A DNA stretch of 64,000 bases from CAIWHR01 sp963781285 (GTDB lineage Bacteria > Pseudomonadota > Gammaproteobacteria > Burkholderiales > Casimicrobiaceae): assembly GCA_963781285.1 (NCBI GenBank), contig CAWAFI010000003.1, forward strand, positions 186,001-250,000. Direction: 5' to 3'. The stretch's first letter is position 1. Each line of letters begins with the position of its first letter. The notes under the pieces were generated by a model. That model was not told the DNA's origin. It ran no database searches and saw nothing but the letters and a program-made list of their open reading frames with translations. The position numbers and the translations under genes were made by a program. This document shows positions 16,307-24,790 of this stretch, in pieces.

Positions 16307-18625
16307 ATGAAATCGCAACGGCCTTACGTTCTGCTGCTAATCATGTTCGCACCGATTGACGTTGGCGCAGTCGTCGAATCTTCGCAGGCTCCGATCCGGG
16401 TGTGGTGCGATTCAGGCAATGTCGCTGGGATCTACGAGTCCGGACAAGAAGTCTGCGATGCGCGGGCGGCAACGATTCCCGGCAGCGGGCCCTGGACCTA
16501 TCAAGCGGACCCTGCAGCCCCTGCCGACGGGCCCGGCGGAAATTGCTACAACAACAAGACCGGCGGCCGTGGTCTTGCTCACCCAGGTCTTGTATGGGCT
16601 TGCCCAATCAATTATCAACCAAGAGCCCCATTTGGTTGGAGCAACTATTGTTGGTTTGTTGATAGCTCTACAGGCTACGTCGGCAATTACACCGGCACAG
16701 GGATAGTTTGCGATCGGAGCGGACCTGACCCCAACAAGAACAAAGGTCCACAACACTGCCCACGAACACAAAATCCTATCAATGTCGGCGTTCAAAATAA
16801 GGTCCAGGAAGAAACGGACATCGGCGGTACGAACGATTCGACCTCAAATTTCACGCGAATCTACAACAGCGCAAGGGTAATGGAGGTCGGGAATCCAAAC
16901 GTGGTGCCGGTCCCGCGTGTTCTCTCGTCGCATTGGTCCAGCACCTACGACGCGCGCATTTCTCTTGCGGTATCCGGTTCTTACCAGACTGCCTCGGTCC
17001 TGCGTCCGGATGGTCGCGTCCTTTTCTTCAATCTCAACGGCACGCAATGGATTCCCGACTTGGATGTATCGGATCGCTTGGTTCGGCTGGTCGATGTTGT
17101 CGGGAACCCTAATGGCTGGCGCTACACCGTTGCCAGCAACGACGATGTGGAAGACTTCGACATTTCGGGACGAATCGTTGCGATCGCTTCACGTACCGGT
17201 GCACTGCGGTCATTGGCGTACGACGGGCAAGGCCACCTCGCATCCGTTTCAGACAATTTTGGTCGTAGCCTGCACTTCACATATGGCACGAATGGTCGAG
17301 TTCGGTATTTGACAGATCCAGCCGGGCAGGTCATCGAGTTTCAATACGATTCGCTCGTTCGGTTGACCCGGGTGATATTTCCCGGCGGCGGATCGCGGCA
17401 GTACCACTACGAAAATGCGACCTACAAACACGCCCTCACGGGAATCACGGATGAGAACGGTGTTCGATACTCGACATACGCGTACGACACATCGGGAAAG
17501 GCGATCTCGGCCGAACTCGCAGGTGGGGTGGCCAGGTGGCAGGTTGCGCCGGAGTCCGTGCAGATGCGGGTCACGGATCCCAATGGCGGGCGATGCTACT
17601 GGACGTTCAGCACCGTCCAGGGCGTCGTCAAACCTGCGAGCGCAACGCAACCTTGCGCTCCCTGCGGCACTTCGAGCAGTGCCGTCACCTACGATGCCAA
17701 TGGCAACGTAAGTTCGGACACCGACTTCAACAACAAGAAGGTTTGCTCAGTCTACGACCTGGGCCGGAACCTGGAGACAGCGCGGGCCGAAGGCATCCTG
17801 TCCAGCGAGACGTGCGGCACGGTGCTCGCGACGCTGCCCAGCCGCGCCGACGTACGCAAGATCAGCACGCAATGGCACGCGATCTGGCGCCTTCCAACGA
17901 AGATTGCCGAGCCGAACCGAATTACCACCAACACCTACAACGGCGATGGCGGCGTTTACTGCGCACCGACCACGGCGCTGGTGGCCGGCAACCCGATCGG
18001 GGTGCGGTGCACGAAGACGGTCCGGGAGACAACCGACACGACTGGACAGCAAGGGTTCGCCGCGACGCTGACCGGCACGCCGCGAATCTGGCAATACACG
18101 TACGACAGCTACGGCCAGGTGCTGACCGCGACCGATCCCAACAGCAAGACGACGACCACGGCCTACTACGCCGCCAACGATCCCGATCCGGGCAAGCGCG
18201 GCAACGTGCAGAAGATCACTAACCCCCTGGGCCACGTCATCACGATCATGGCCTACGACTTGAATGGCCGGCCATTGTCCATCACCGATCCGAACGGGGT
18301 CGTAACGACGTTGACCTATCACCCGCGGGGTTGGCTCACCTCGCGCACGGTGGGTGGCGAGACGACCGGTTACGACTATGACGGAGTAGGGCAGCTCACC
18401 CAGGTGACGAGGCCCGATGGCAGCTACGTCGCCTATACCTACGACGGCGCACACCGGTTGACGCAGCTCCAGGACGGGCTCGGCAACAAGATCGTCTATA
18501 CGCTAGACGCGATGGGCAACCGACTCAAGGAGCAGGCATTCGAAGCGGATGGGACGCTCGCCCGCACCCGGCAGCAGGTGTACGACAGCCTCAATCGCCT
18601 ACATCAATCGGTCGGCGCGCAGTGA
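16307..18625 (+). CDS. Sec-exported YD-repeat (Rhs-like) protein, truncated before the core
   Basis: ATG 16307 begins a signal peptide (KSQRPYVLLLIMFAPIDVGA). A Cys-rich N-terminal region follows, then a DUF6531-like start motif (NPINVGVQNKVQEETDI) and many YD repeats such as YDYDGVGQLTQVTRPDG and YTYDGAHRLTQLQDG. The product is 772 residues and stops inside a YD repeat (YDSLNRLHQSVGAQ), so it lacks the RHS core and any toxin tip. The stop lies within a direct repeat shared with the upstream flank. It may be a shell protein completed by the next gene, or a remnant of an ancestral full-length toxin gene. Confidence 0.8.
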   Translation: MKSQRPYVLLLIMFAPIDVGAVVESSQAPIRVWCDSGNVAGIYESGQEVCDARAATIPGSGPWTYQADPAAPADGPGGNCYNNKTGGRGLAHPGLVWACPINYQPRAPFGWSNYCWFVDSSTGYVGNYTGTGIVCDRSGPDPNKNKGPQHCPRTQNPINVGVQNKVQEETDIGGTNDSTSNFTRIYNSARVMEVGNPNVVPVPRVLSSHWSSTYDARISLAVSGSYQTASVLRPDGRVLFFNLNGTQWIPDLDVSDRLVRLVDVVGNPNGWRYTVASNDDVEDFDISGRIVAIASRTGALRSLAYDGQGHLASVSDNFGRSLHFTYGTNGRVRYLTDPAGQVIEFQYDSLVRLTRVIFPGGGSRQYHYENATYKHALTGITDENGVRYSTYAYDTSGKAISAELAGGVARWQVAPESVQMRVTDPNGGRCYWTFSTVQGVVKPASATQPCAPCGTSSSAVTYDANGNVSSDTDFNNKKVCSVYDLGRNLETARAEGILSSETCGTVLATLPSRADVRKISTQWHAIWRLPTKIAEPNRITTNTYNGDGGVYCAPTTALVAGNPIGVRCTKTVRETTDTTGQQGFAATLTGTPRIWQYTYDSYGQVLTATDPNSKTTTTAYYAANDPDPGKRGNVQKITNPLGHVITIMAYDLNGRPLSITDPNGVVTTLTYHPRGWLTSRTVGGETTGYDYDGVGQLTQVTRPDGSYVAYTYDGAHRLTQLQDGLGNKIVYTLDAMGNRLKEQAFEADGTLARTRQQVYDSLNRLHQSVGAQ
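18594..18621 (+). repeat. Direct repeat, copy 2
   Basis: This copy lies at the very end of the first YD-repeat gene and overlaps the codons for NRLHQSVGAQ. It matches 16222-16249 with one difference. Confidence 0.75.
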
Positions 18626-18649
18626 TGACGAGCAACAGGGGGCGCAAAC

Positions 18650-21055
18650 ATGGGGAATCGTCAACTCGCGCTGGCTACCTTTGTGTTTGTCAGTCTGGCT
18701 GCTAACAATGTCGCCGCCCAATATTGCCCGGTCAGCACCACGTATTTCACCAGCAACTACTCCCGGCCCGGCTGCACCGTGGGCACCTGCTGGGCGCCGA
18801 ACCCTTTCCTTGGCTCGAACCCGATCACGGGCAGCCAGTACCCGTCAGTCAATTATGCTTGCGCTACCGCCGCGCCCGGCGAAGGGGCGCTGGAAAACAC
18901 GCTCTACACGTACGACGGCAACGGCAATCTGACGGTCCGCAAGGACCCGCTGGGCCGCAGCACGACCAACACCTACGATGCGCTGAACCGCCTTACACAG
19001 GTGCGCGATACGGCGAGCGGCACCACCAAATACGCCTACGACGGAAAGAACGTGCTGAAACAGATCACCGATCCGCGCAATCTCGTCACCGCCTACACAC
19101 TAAATGGCTTCGGCGAGACCACGGTACAGGCCTCGCCCGACACCGGCAGCACGACCCACACCTACGATCCCGCCGGCAATCTGCTCACCCGGCTCGATGC
19201 CCGCGGGGTGACTGCCACTTACACTTTCGATGCGTTGAACCGCGTGACGCGGGTCGTCCATAGCAAGGGCGGGAGCCCGAGCGAAACGCACACCTTTACC
19301 TACGATACCGGCACCAACGGCAAGGGCCGGCTCACCGGGCTCAGCGACACTGCCGGCACCACGAGCTGGACCTACGAAGCGCACGGTCGCGTGACCGCCA
19401 AGACGCAGGTCGTTGCCGGTGTGACCAGGACAGTGGGCTACGGTTACAACGCCGCAGGGCAGTTGGCGAGGCTGACCACGCCCTCGGGACTGACCGTCAC
19501 CTACACCTATGCAACAATCGTATCGCTTCGATCAGCCATCAATGGCACGCCCGTCATCACCGGCGCCCGCACGGCGCCGTTCGGCGCGCTGACCGCATGG
19601 CAGTGGGGCAATGGATTGCTAAGCTTTCGCGACCACGATGGCGACGGCAGGCTCATGACCTGGGAAACCGTCTACAACGACAGCAATATGACGCCGTTGT
19701 TCGGGAACGTCCTCACGTACGACGTGGCGAGCCGGATCACCGCCGTCAGCGATCCCGCGACAGCCACGATCAGGGGCAGCTACCAATACGACAATCTGGA
19801 TCGGCTGACGGTGGCGCAGAAAGGCAATCCGGTCACCAGCACGCAGCAGTTCGCCTACGACGCCGTCGGCAATCGAAGCAGCAAGACCATCGACGGCCAG
19901 CTCACCAACTACGCCTATCCCGCGAGCAGCAACCGCCTATCCGTATTGACCGGCGTGGGCGCAAAGAGCTACACCTACGACGGCGCCGGCAACCCGACGG
20001 CGATCGGCACGGCGAGCTACGTCTACAACCTGGCCAACCGGCTGACATCGGTCACCGGGGTAGCGACCTACCGGGTCAACGCGCTGGGGCAGCGTTTGAG
20101 CAAGACGGTGGGCGCGACTACCACGCTCTTCGTTTACGATGAGCAGGGGCGGCTCATCGGCGAGTACGACGCCAGTGGCACCATGATCCAGGAGACGGTG
20201 TGGTTGGAGGACCTCCCCGTGGCCACCTTGCGGCCGACCGGCTCCGGCAACCCGCCGCCGATCGCTATCTACTACGTGCATCCGGACCATCTGGGTAGCC
20301 CGCGGGCCATTACCCGTCCGAGCGACAACCAGTTCATGTGGCGGTGGGATAACATCGATCCGTTCGGCGCCAATCTCCCCAACGAAAACCCGGGCGGGCA
20401 AGGGACTTTCAGGTACGCGCTCAGATTCCCCGGCCAGTACTACGATGCCGAGACCGGGACGCATTACAACTACTTCAGGGACTACGATCCAGCGATCGGA
20501 AGGTACGTCCAGAGCGATCCGATTGGGTTAAAGGGAGGCCTCAACACGTACGGTTACGTGGGGTCGAGCCCCCTTGTCTTTGTCGATACCGAAGGTCTCA
20601 TGGGAAGAGCCCCGGGGACCGGCCGGCCTGCCCCGCCACCATATCGGCGTGGCTCACCTCCCGGGAACGGCAATGCATGGGGGAGCTTCGCGGATCAAGA
20701 CATGGTATGTAGCAAGCCAATGATTAACGTCAATATCTGCGTGACTGAATGTTGCGTTGAGCACGATAACTGTTTTGCACTTCATGGCTGCAACTGGACT
20801 TCTTGGCTCGGAAACATGCTAGGCCATAAATTTGAATGTCAGCAATGCAATACCGCGGCTCGCCGCTGCATCATCGCGGCACTTGGGAAGTGTGATAAGT
20901 GGCCGTGCATTCCTCCTTCACATGAACATTACCGCTCCGTAGATGAGGACCTCGCTTACCGCCGGTCGGGCAATGATCATTGCGATGATTTTCGGTGCGG
21001 TGATCTGGGTGCCGCTAGTTTCGATAAATCGCATCGCAGGGGCGGCTCCGAATGA
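18650..21055 (+). CDS. Sec-exported Rhs/YD-repeat polymorphic toxin with a phospholipase A2-like C-terminal tip
   Basis: This 801-residue protein has a signal peptide (residues 1-23) and YD repeats from about 85 to 550. The RHS-associated core spans about 540-650: YYVHPDHLGSPRAITRPSDN, RFPGQYYDAETGTHYNYFRD, YVQSDPIGLKGGLNTYGYVG, FVDTEGL. The tip from about residue 650 is Cys-rich and contains C701-C-V-E-H705-D706-N-C, a match to the secreted phospholipase A2 signature (CCxxHxxC with the catalytic His-Asp pair). The tip is visibly lower in GC than the core, as expected for an exchangeable toxin domain. A phospholipid-cleaving, disulfide-stabilised effector acting outside the cytosol is inferred. 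The overlapping downstream gene is the candidate immunity protein. Confidence 0.85.
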   Translation: MGNRQLALATFVFVSLAANNVAAQYCPVSTTYFTSNYSRPGCTVGTCWAPNPFLGSNPITGSQYPSVNYACATAAPGEGALENTLYTYDGNGNLTVRKDPLGRSTTNTYDALNRLTQVRDTASGTTKYAYDGKNVLKQITDPRNLVTAYTLNGFGETTVQASPDTGSTTHTYDPAGNLLTRLDARGVTATYTFDALNRVTRVVHSKGGSPSETHTFTYDTGTNGKGRLTGLSDTAGTTSWTYEAHGRVTAKTQVVAGVTRTVGYGYNAAGQLARLTTPSGLTVTYTYATIVSLRSAINGTPVITGARTAPFGALTAWQWGNGLLSFRDHDGDGRLMTWETVYNDSNMTPLFGNVLTYDVASRITAVSDPATATIRGSYQYDNLDRLTVAQKGNPVTSTQQFAYDAVGNRSSKTIDGQLTNYAYPASSNRLSVLTGVGAKSYTYDGAGNPTAIGTASYVYNLANRLTSVTGVATYRVNALGQRLSKTVGATTTLFVYDEQGRLIGEYDASGTMIQETVWLEDLPVATLRPTGSGNPPPIAIYYVHPDHLGSPRAITRPSDNQFMWRWDNIDPFGANLPNENPGGQGTFRYALRFPGQYYDAETGTHYNYFRDYDPAIGRYVQSDPIGLKGGLNTYGYVGSSPLVFVDTEGLMGRAPGTGRPAPPPYRRGSPPGNGNAWGSFADQDMVCSKPMINVNICVTECCVEHDNCFALHGCNWTSWLGNMLGHKFECQQCNTAARRCIIAALGKCDKWPCIPPSHEHYRSVDEDLAYRRSGNDHCDDFRCGDLGAASFDKSHRRGGSE

Positions 21056-21326
21056 TGCATGGACACTTTGGTACTACTTTTCCTACCCGGTGATTCTTTT
21101 CGGCGCGTGGTACCTCGGGTACCGCGTGAAGTCCAGAGCTTGGCGATTCGGTCCTGTCGCAGTAGCAAGCAGCTATCTAGTTGCGCTTGTCGTTGTTCCA
21201 CAGACTGGGAATCTGCTCCCCTTTGAGGTTCTGTGGATGGGAATCTTGGCGGTTCCGGCATCGGTCCTCGGGGTACTTGGGGCAAAGCGAGCACCTCGAG
21301 GCAATGACGAAAGATCTAAAGTTTGA
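20973..21326 (+). CDS. Small four-helix membrane protein, candidate immunity protein for the PLA2-tipped toxin
   Basis: From ATG 20973 the product is 117 residues (127 if the ATG at 20943 is used). Four hydrophobic segments are visible: IIAMIFGAVIWVPLVSI, LWYYFSYPVILFGAWYLGY, FGPVAVASSYLVALVV and VLWMGILAVPASVLGVLGA. I recognise no family. Its start overlaps the last 80-110 bp of the toxin gene, its base composition is low-GC like the toxin tip, and it sits where immunity genes of polymorphic toxins usually lie. A membrane protein would be well placed to shield the inner membrane from a periplasmic phospholipase. Confidence 0.6.
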   Translation: MIIAMIFGAVIWVPLVSINRIAGAAPNDAWTLWYYFSYPVILFGAWYLGYRVKSRAWRFGPVAVASSYLVALVVVPQTGNLLPFEVLWMGILAVPASVLGVLGAKRAPRGNDERSKV

Positions 21327-21557
21327 TGTGCTGCGCCCCAAATTCCTCCGCACTGACGCACACCGAAGCGACCTTGGTCGCCGCTGCCACACTCGGTTGA
21401 CGCCAGTTTCGAGCCCCGCTTTACATGGGAGGGGCCTATGCGAATGCTGCCCGGCCAGTAATACGGCGTAGTCGGTCATGTGCCCCTACAACGCGGCTCC
21501 TTGCGGAGCGCCCATTGCCACAACGTCTCCCTACTCGTAAGCGCCCCCGGCTCTAGC

Positions 21558-21585
21558 TTGACAGGCCAAATTTCGCGTGTATAGT
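21558..21585 (+). promoter_or_regulatory. Sigma-70 promoter for the lytic transglycosylase gene
   Basis: TTGACA at 21558-21563 and TATAGT at 21580-21585 are separated by 16 bp. Transcription would begin near 21592, right at a perfect ATGCTGC-acc-GCAGCAT hairpin (21591-21607). Confidence 0.6.
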
Positions 21586-21771
21586 GCCGGATGCTGCACC
21601 GCAGCATAGCCGTTTCGGCCGAGTGCGCAGGCAACATTAACCTATTGTAAATACTGATAAATAGTCGTGCAGCACGCAATCGAAGACGGGGGAAGAGTTG
21701 CTGGAGTGACTTAGGGTTCGGCCTGCTCGGATCGCCGCAAGCAACGTTCGCGGCCCGGCTTGGCGGCCGGG

Positions 21772-21787
21772 TCCCGCTTACGGGAGA
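21772..21787 (+). promoter_or_regulatory. Hairpin that covers the ribosome site of the transglycosylase gene
   Basis: TCCCG (21772-21776) can pair with CGGGA (21781-21785), which contains most of the GGGAGA ribosome site 6 bp before ATG 21793. A larger GC-rich stem (CCCGGC...GCCGGG) lies directly upstream. This suggests translational control, though short GC-rich stems also occur by chance. Confidence 0.35.
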
Positions 21788-21792
21788 TTCCG

Positions 21793-22489
21793 ATGAAACA
21801 GCTACGACCTGCATTACCTGCGACACAGCGCCACCGAAGTCGAGCACGATCCGAACCTGGTTCGGCGTTGCTCGTTGTCCTGGCGGGCGCACTGATGGCC
21901 GCAGTGACCGCTGCTCGCAGCGCCGCTCCTGCAAGAGCGGGTGCCCGAGGCGCCCGCAACGGCCACCACTGTCGTAGCGGCCCGGCCCGCCAAGGCCGTC
22001 ACCCTCACGCGCGCCCGCACCGGCTCGGAGGAATTGACCCCAGCCACTGAAACGCTCGCCGGTGTGCTCGCACGCCGCTATCGCATCGCGCGTGAGTCCG
22101 CGCGGGAAATGGTGCGCGCCGCTTATCGCGAGGGCCGGCGCAACGACGTCGATCCACTGCTGATCCTCGCGGTGGTCGCCGTCGAATCGCGATTCAATCC
22201 GATCGCCGAAAGCGAGCAGGGCGCCGTGGGGCTCATGCAGATCATCCCGCGCTTTCATATGGACAAGGTCGCGGCCAGTGGCGCCGGCTCGATACTCCTG
22301 CCGCACGCTAACATCGCCGTCGGCACGCGCATCTTGAAGGAGTCGATCCGACGCGGAGGCACCGAGGTCGCCGGACTGCAGCTCTACAACGGCGCGGCCG
22401 ACGACGAGACTCGCGCTTACGCTAATCGAGTGCTTTCCGAGCGCCGTCGACTCGCAGACGCAATGCCCCGTGCCCGCGATCGTGCGTAG
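21793..22489 (+). CDS. Lytic transglycosylase (SLT domain), one frame break in the N-terminal region
   Basis: The N-terminus (KQLRPALPATQRHRS, then the hydrophobic SALLVVLAGALMAAV) reads in one frame. After a one-base insertion near 21912 the rest continues as LLAAPLLQERVPEAP and the catalytic domain. The SLT motifs are DPLLILAVVAVESRFNP (catalytic Glu in AVES), GAVGLMQIIP and NIAVGTRIL. The composite is about 230 residues. The enzyme cleaves peptidoglycan glycan strands in the periplasm. No secretion-system genes lie next to it, so housekeeping wall turnover is as likely as a link to the toxin locus. Confidence 0.85.
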
Positions 22490-22991
22490 CGGTCTATTCG
22501 AGCCCCGCGCTTCGGGCGCCGACCTGGTAAACGCGTCCCGAAGATGTGGCTCAACTCACGGGACAGGCCCTCAATTGCCAATCGACCTAATGGGTTGAGC
22601 TCGGCGGTGTCGAGGTGCGATATCGCGGCGCGTCGAAACCGGGCTTGGCCCGTTCCCCGTGCTTCCCCGGCGCTGGCCAAACTACTTTTCGACAGGCGGC
22701 ACGCGCTTCCCGCGCCCGGAATGTCGAGCGGTGTCACGCGCACCAGCGAACTCGATCCCGGTGAAGAATCGAACGAGCGGACATTTCGTGCTGCCGCCGC
22801 ACGCATGCTCGCGGGCGCATTGTCGTTGCGTCTGATCGAGGAGGACGTACTGCCGGCAAACCGTGCAGAACTCGAATGGGGAATCGAACATGGATCCACC
22901 CCATTGCCGATACGACCGGCGGGTCGCGAACGATCGCGCCGGGCCGGGCGCTTGCAGACAAGAACCGGCTCGCGACTGCGACGAGAACAGT
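22490..22991. other. Region without a supported gene; weak plus-strand ORF at 22721-23014
   Basis: A 97-residue plus-strand frame from ATG 22721 contains a plausible middle (TFRAAAARMLAGALSLRLIEEDVLPANRAELEWG), but its C-terminus is Arg-rich and runs into the opposite gene at 22992. No family is recognised and no ribosome site is clear. It could be a frame-broken small gene. Confidence 0.3.
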
Positions 22992-23231
22992 CTAGTCCAC
23001 CTTTCCCAGCGTGACCAGATCGACGGGCCTCAGGCCGGCGCGTGCGGATGCCTGTGGGCAGGCCCCGGCAGCGACGGTCCTGCGGGCGCCGCCCATGAGC
23101 ACGTGCGCGATCGCGCGCAGTCCGCCGAGCGCAGCCGTGGCGACGCGCGCCATCTCATCCGCCCGCATCTGGCGCGCGTAACGGTCGAGCGCGAAACGAT
23201 CGGGAAGGGCATGTGGATCGAGGCGTGCCAT
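22992..23231 (-). CDS. Small hypothetical protein (79 aa)
   Basis: ATG 23231 is preceded by an AGGAGA ribosome site at good spacing. The product starts MARLDPHALPDRFALDRYAR and is rich in Arg and Ala with a single weakly hydrophobic stretch (TAALGGLRAIAHVLMGGARR). I do not recognise the family. It is transcribed divergently from the LysR gene at 23370, an arrangement typical of a LysR target, so it may be regulated by it. Real-gene status rests on the ribosome site and the codon pattern of the N-terminal half. Confidence 0.5.
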   Translation of the reverse strand: MARLDPHALPDRFALDRYARQMRADEMARVATAALGGLRAIAHVLMGGARRTVAAGACPQASARAGLRPVDLVTLGKVD

Positions 23232-23331
23232 GGTCGTCTCCTGGTCGAGTGTGCGGCGTCAGCACCGCACAACCCGAACATTAATTACTTGTAACGACTA
23301 TCACAATCCGTTCAAATGGAATTATATTTAT

Positions 23332-23344
23332 GCCATAATGGCAA
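23332..23344. promoter_or_regulatory. Short perfect palindrome upstream of the LysR gene
   Basis: TGCCAT-A-ATGGCA lies in a locally AT-rich stretch between the divergent small gene and lysR, 26 bp before the lysR start. LysR-type regulators bind interrupted palindromes (T-N11-A) in such regions, so an autoregulatory site is possible. Confidence 0.3.
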
Positions 23345-23369
23345 TAATATATCGGCCGGAGAGCGGGCC

Positions 23370-24333
23370 GTGGAAACGACGCTGGCAATGACCGCGTTCG
23401 TGCGCGCAGTCGAGCGCAACGGGTTCTCGCCCGCCGCGCGCGATCTCGGCGTCACGCCATCGGCCGTGTCGAAGCTGGTGACGCGGCTCGAGCGGCGCCT
23501 CGGCGTGCGCCTGCTCCATCGCACGACGCGACGCCTCGCCCTCACCGCCGAAGGCGAAATCTACTTCGAGCGCGCGCATCGCATCGTGAGCGCCATCGCC
23601 GACGCGGAATCGGAAGTGATGCGCTTCGGCGAGCGCCCGCGCGGCAGGCTGCGCATGAACGTCGGCACCGCGTTCGGGACCTACGCGCTGGTACCCGCGG
23701 TGCCAGAGTTTCTCGCGCGCTATCCGGAGATCGAGCTCGAGCTCACATTGACCGATCGCATCGTCGATCTCGCCGACGTCGGCGCCGATCTGGCGCTGCG
23801 CGTCGGCCCGCTGGGCGACGTGAACCTCGTCGCGCACAAGCTTTGCGATCTGACGCGCGTCGTGTGCGCCGCCCCTGCCTACCTCGCGCGTCACGGCACG
23901 CCGCAGACGCCGGACGATCTCGCGCGGCACAATTGCCTGACGATCATGGGCATTCCGGGCCAGCGCGAGTGGCCGTTCGAGACCGCCGATGGGCGCGCGC
24001 GACATTGCCGTCCGCGGGTCGATCACGGTCAACAATGCCGAGACACTCTACGAACTCGCGTTGCTCGGCCTCGGCGTCATCCGTCTCGCCGATCTGATCG
24101 TCGGCCCGGCGATCCACGCGGGTACGCTCGTTCCGATCCTCACCGATTCGCACCGACCCGAGCCGCTGCCGCTGTTTGCGTTGCACGAGGCCGGTCGCCA
24201 CCGGCCGCTCAAGGTCGGTGCGATGATCGATTTCCTGGTCGAGAAGTGCGCTGCGGCGCCTTGGCGCGTCGCCGCGGGCATCGTTACGCCGGGCAAGGCG
24301 CCGCGGCCGCGACGCAAGGGGCGCCGACATTGA
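23370..24333 (+). CDS. LysR-family transcriptional regulator, one frame break near codon 210
   Basis: GTG 23370 follows GGAGAG. The N-terminal helix-turn-helix reads MTAFVRAVERNGFSPAARDLGVTPSAVSKLVTRLERRLGVRLLHRTTR. The effector domain follows (PRGRLRMNVGTAFGTYALVPAVPEFLARYP). In a GCGCGCGCG run near 23999 one extra base shifts the frame; the protein then continues RDIAVRGSITVNNAETLYELALLGLG to the end. The intact product would be about 320 residues, normal for the family. The target is unknown; the divergent small gene and the downstream DUF2237 and oxidoreductase genes are candidates. Confidence 0.88.
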
Positions 24334-24406
24334 GAACCGCAGCCGCGACGACAGCGTGCTTCGATGATAGATTGACGCTACTTCGACGCGCGAGGCGGAA
24401 TCCCCG

Positions 24407-24781
24407 ATGCCCTTAGACGACAAGAACGTGCTCGGCGGCACACTCGCGCCGTGTTCGGTTTCTCCCCGCACCGGGTTCTACCGCGACGGTTGCTGCAACA
24501 CCGGCCCGGAAGACCTCGGGCTGCATGTGGTCTGCACGCAGGTGACCGCCGAATTCCTCATGTTCGCACGCGCCCAGGGCAATGACTTGATCACGCCCGC
24601 GCCGGAGTTCGGCTTTCCCGGCTTGAAGCCCGGCGATCGCTGGTGCGTGTGTGCCGCTACCTGGCGGCAAGCCTTCGAAGCGGGCCTGGCGCCGCCGGTG
24701 ATCCTTGCCGCGACGCACGAGGAAACGCTGGCGGTGGTTCCGCTCGACGCATTGAAGCAGCACGCGCTTGACATGCACTGA
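24407..24781 (+). CDS. DUF2237 family protein
   Basis: This 124-residue protein matches DUF2237 along its whole length: NVLGGTLAPCSVSPRTGFYRDGCC, TGPEDLGLHVVCTQ, EFGFPGLKPGDRWCVCAATW. Five cysteines are conserved in the family. These are short cytosolic proteins of unknown function found widely in bacteria. It is followed 9 bp later by an oxidoreductase gene, so the two are probably co-transcribed. Confidence 0.93.
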   Translation: MPLDDKNVLGGTLAPCSVSPRTGFYRDGCCNTGPEDLGLHVVCTQVTAEFLMFARAQGNDLITPAPEFGFPGLKPGDRWCVCAATWRQAFEAGLAPPVILAATHEETLAVVPLDALKQHALDMH

Positions 24782-24790
24782 TCGCGCCTG

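Larger units (their letters stand above)
21327..21792. other. Intergenic region after the toxin locus, with promoter and structured leader
   Basis: No supported gene. The region is relatively AT-rich at 21590-21680. It holds a good sigma-70 promoter at 21558-21585 and about 200 nt of transcribed leader before the transglycosylase start. Confidence 0.55.

Noticed and set aside
21591..21792. Cyclic-di-GMP (GEMM) riboswitch before the transglycosylase gene
   Set aside because: The leader is structured, but the conserved GGGCAAACC and GCAAAGCC blocks are absent.
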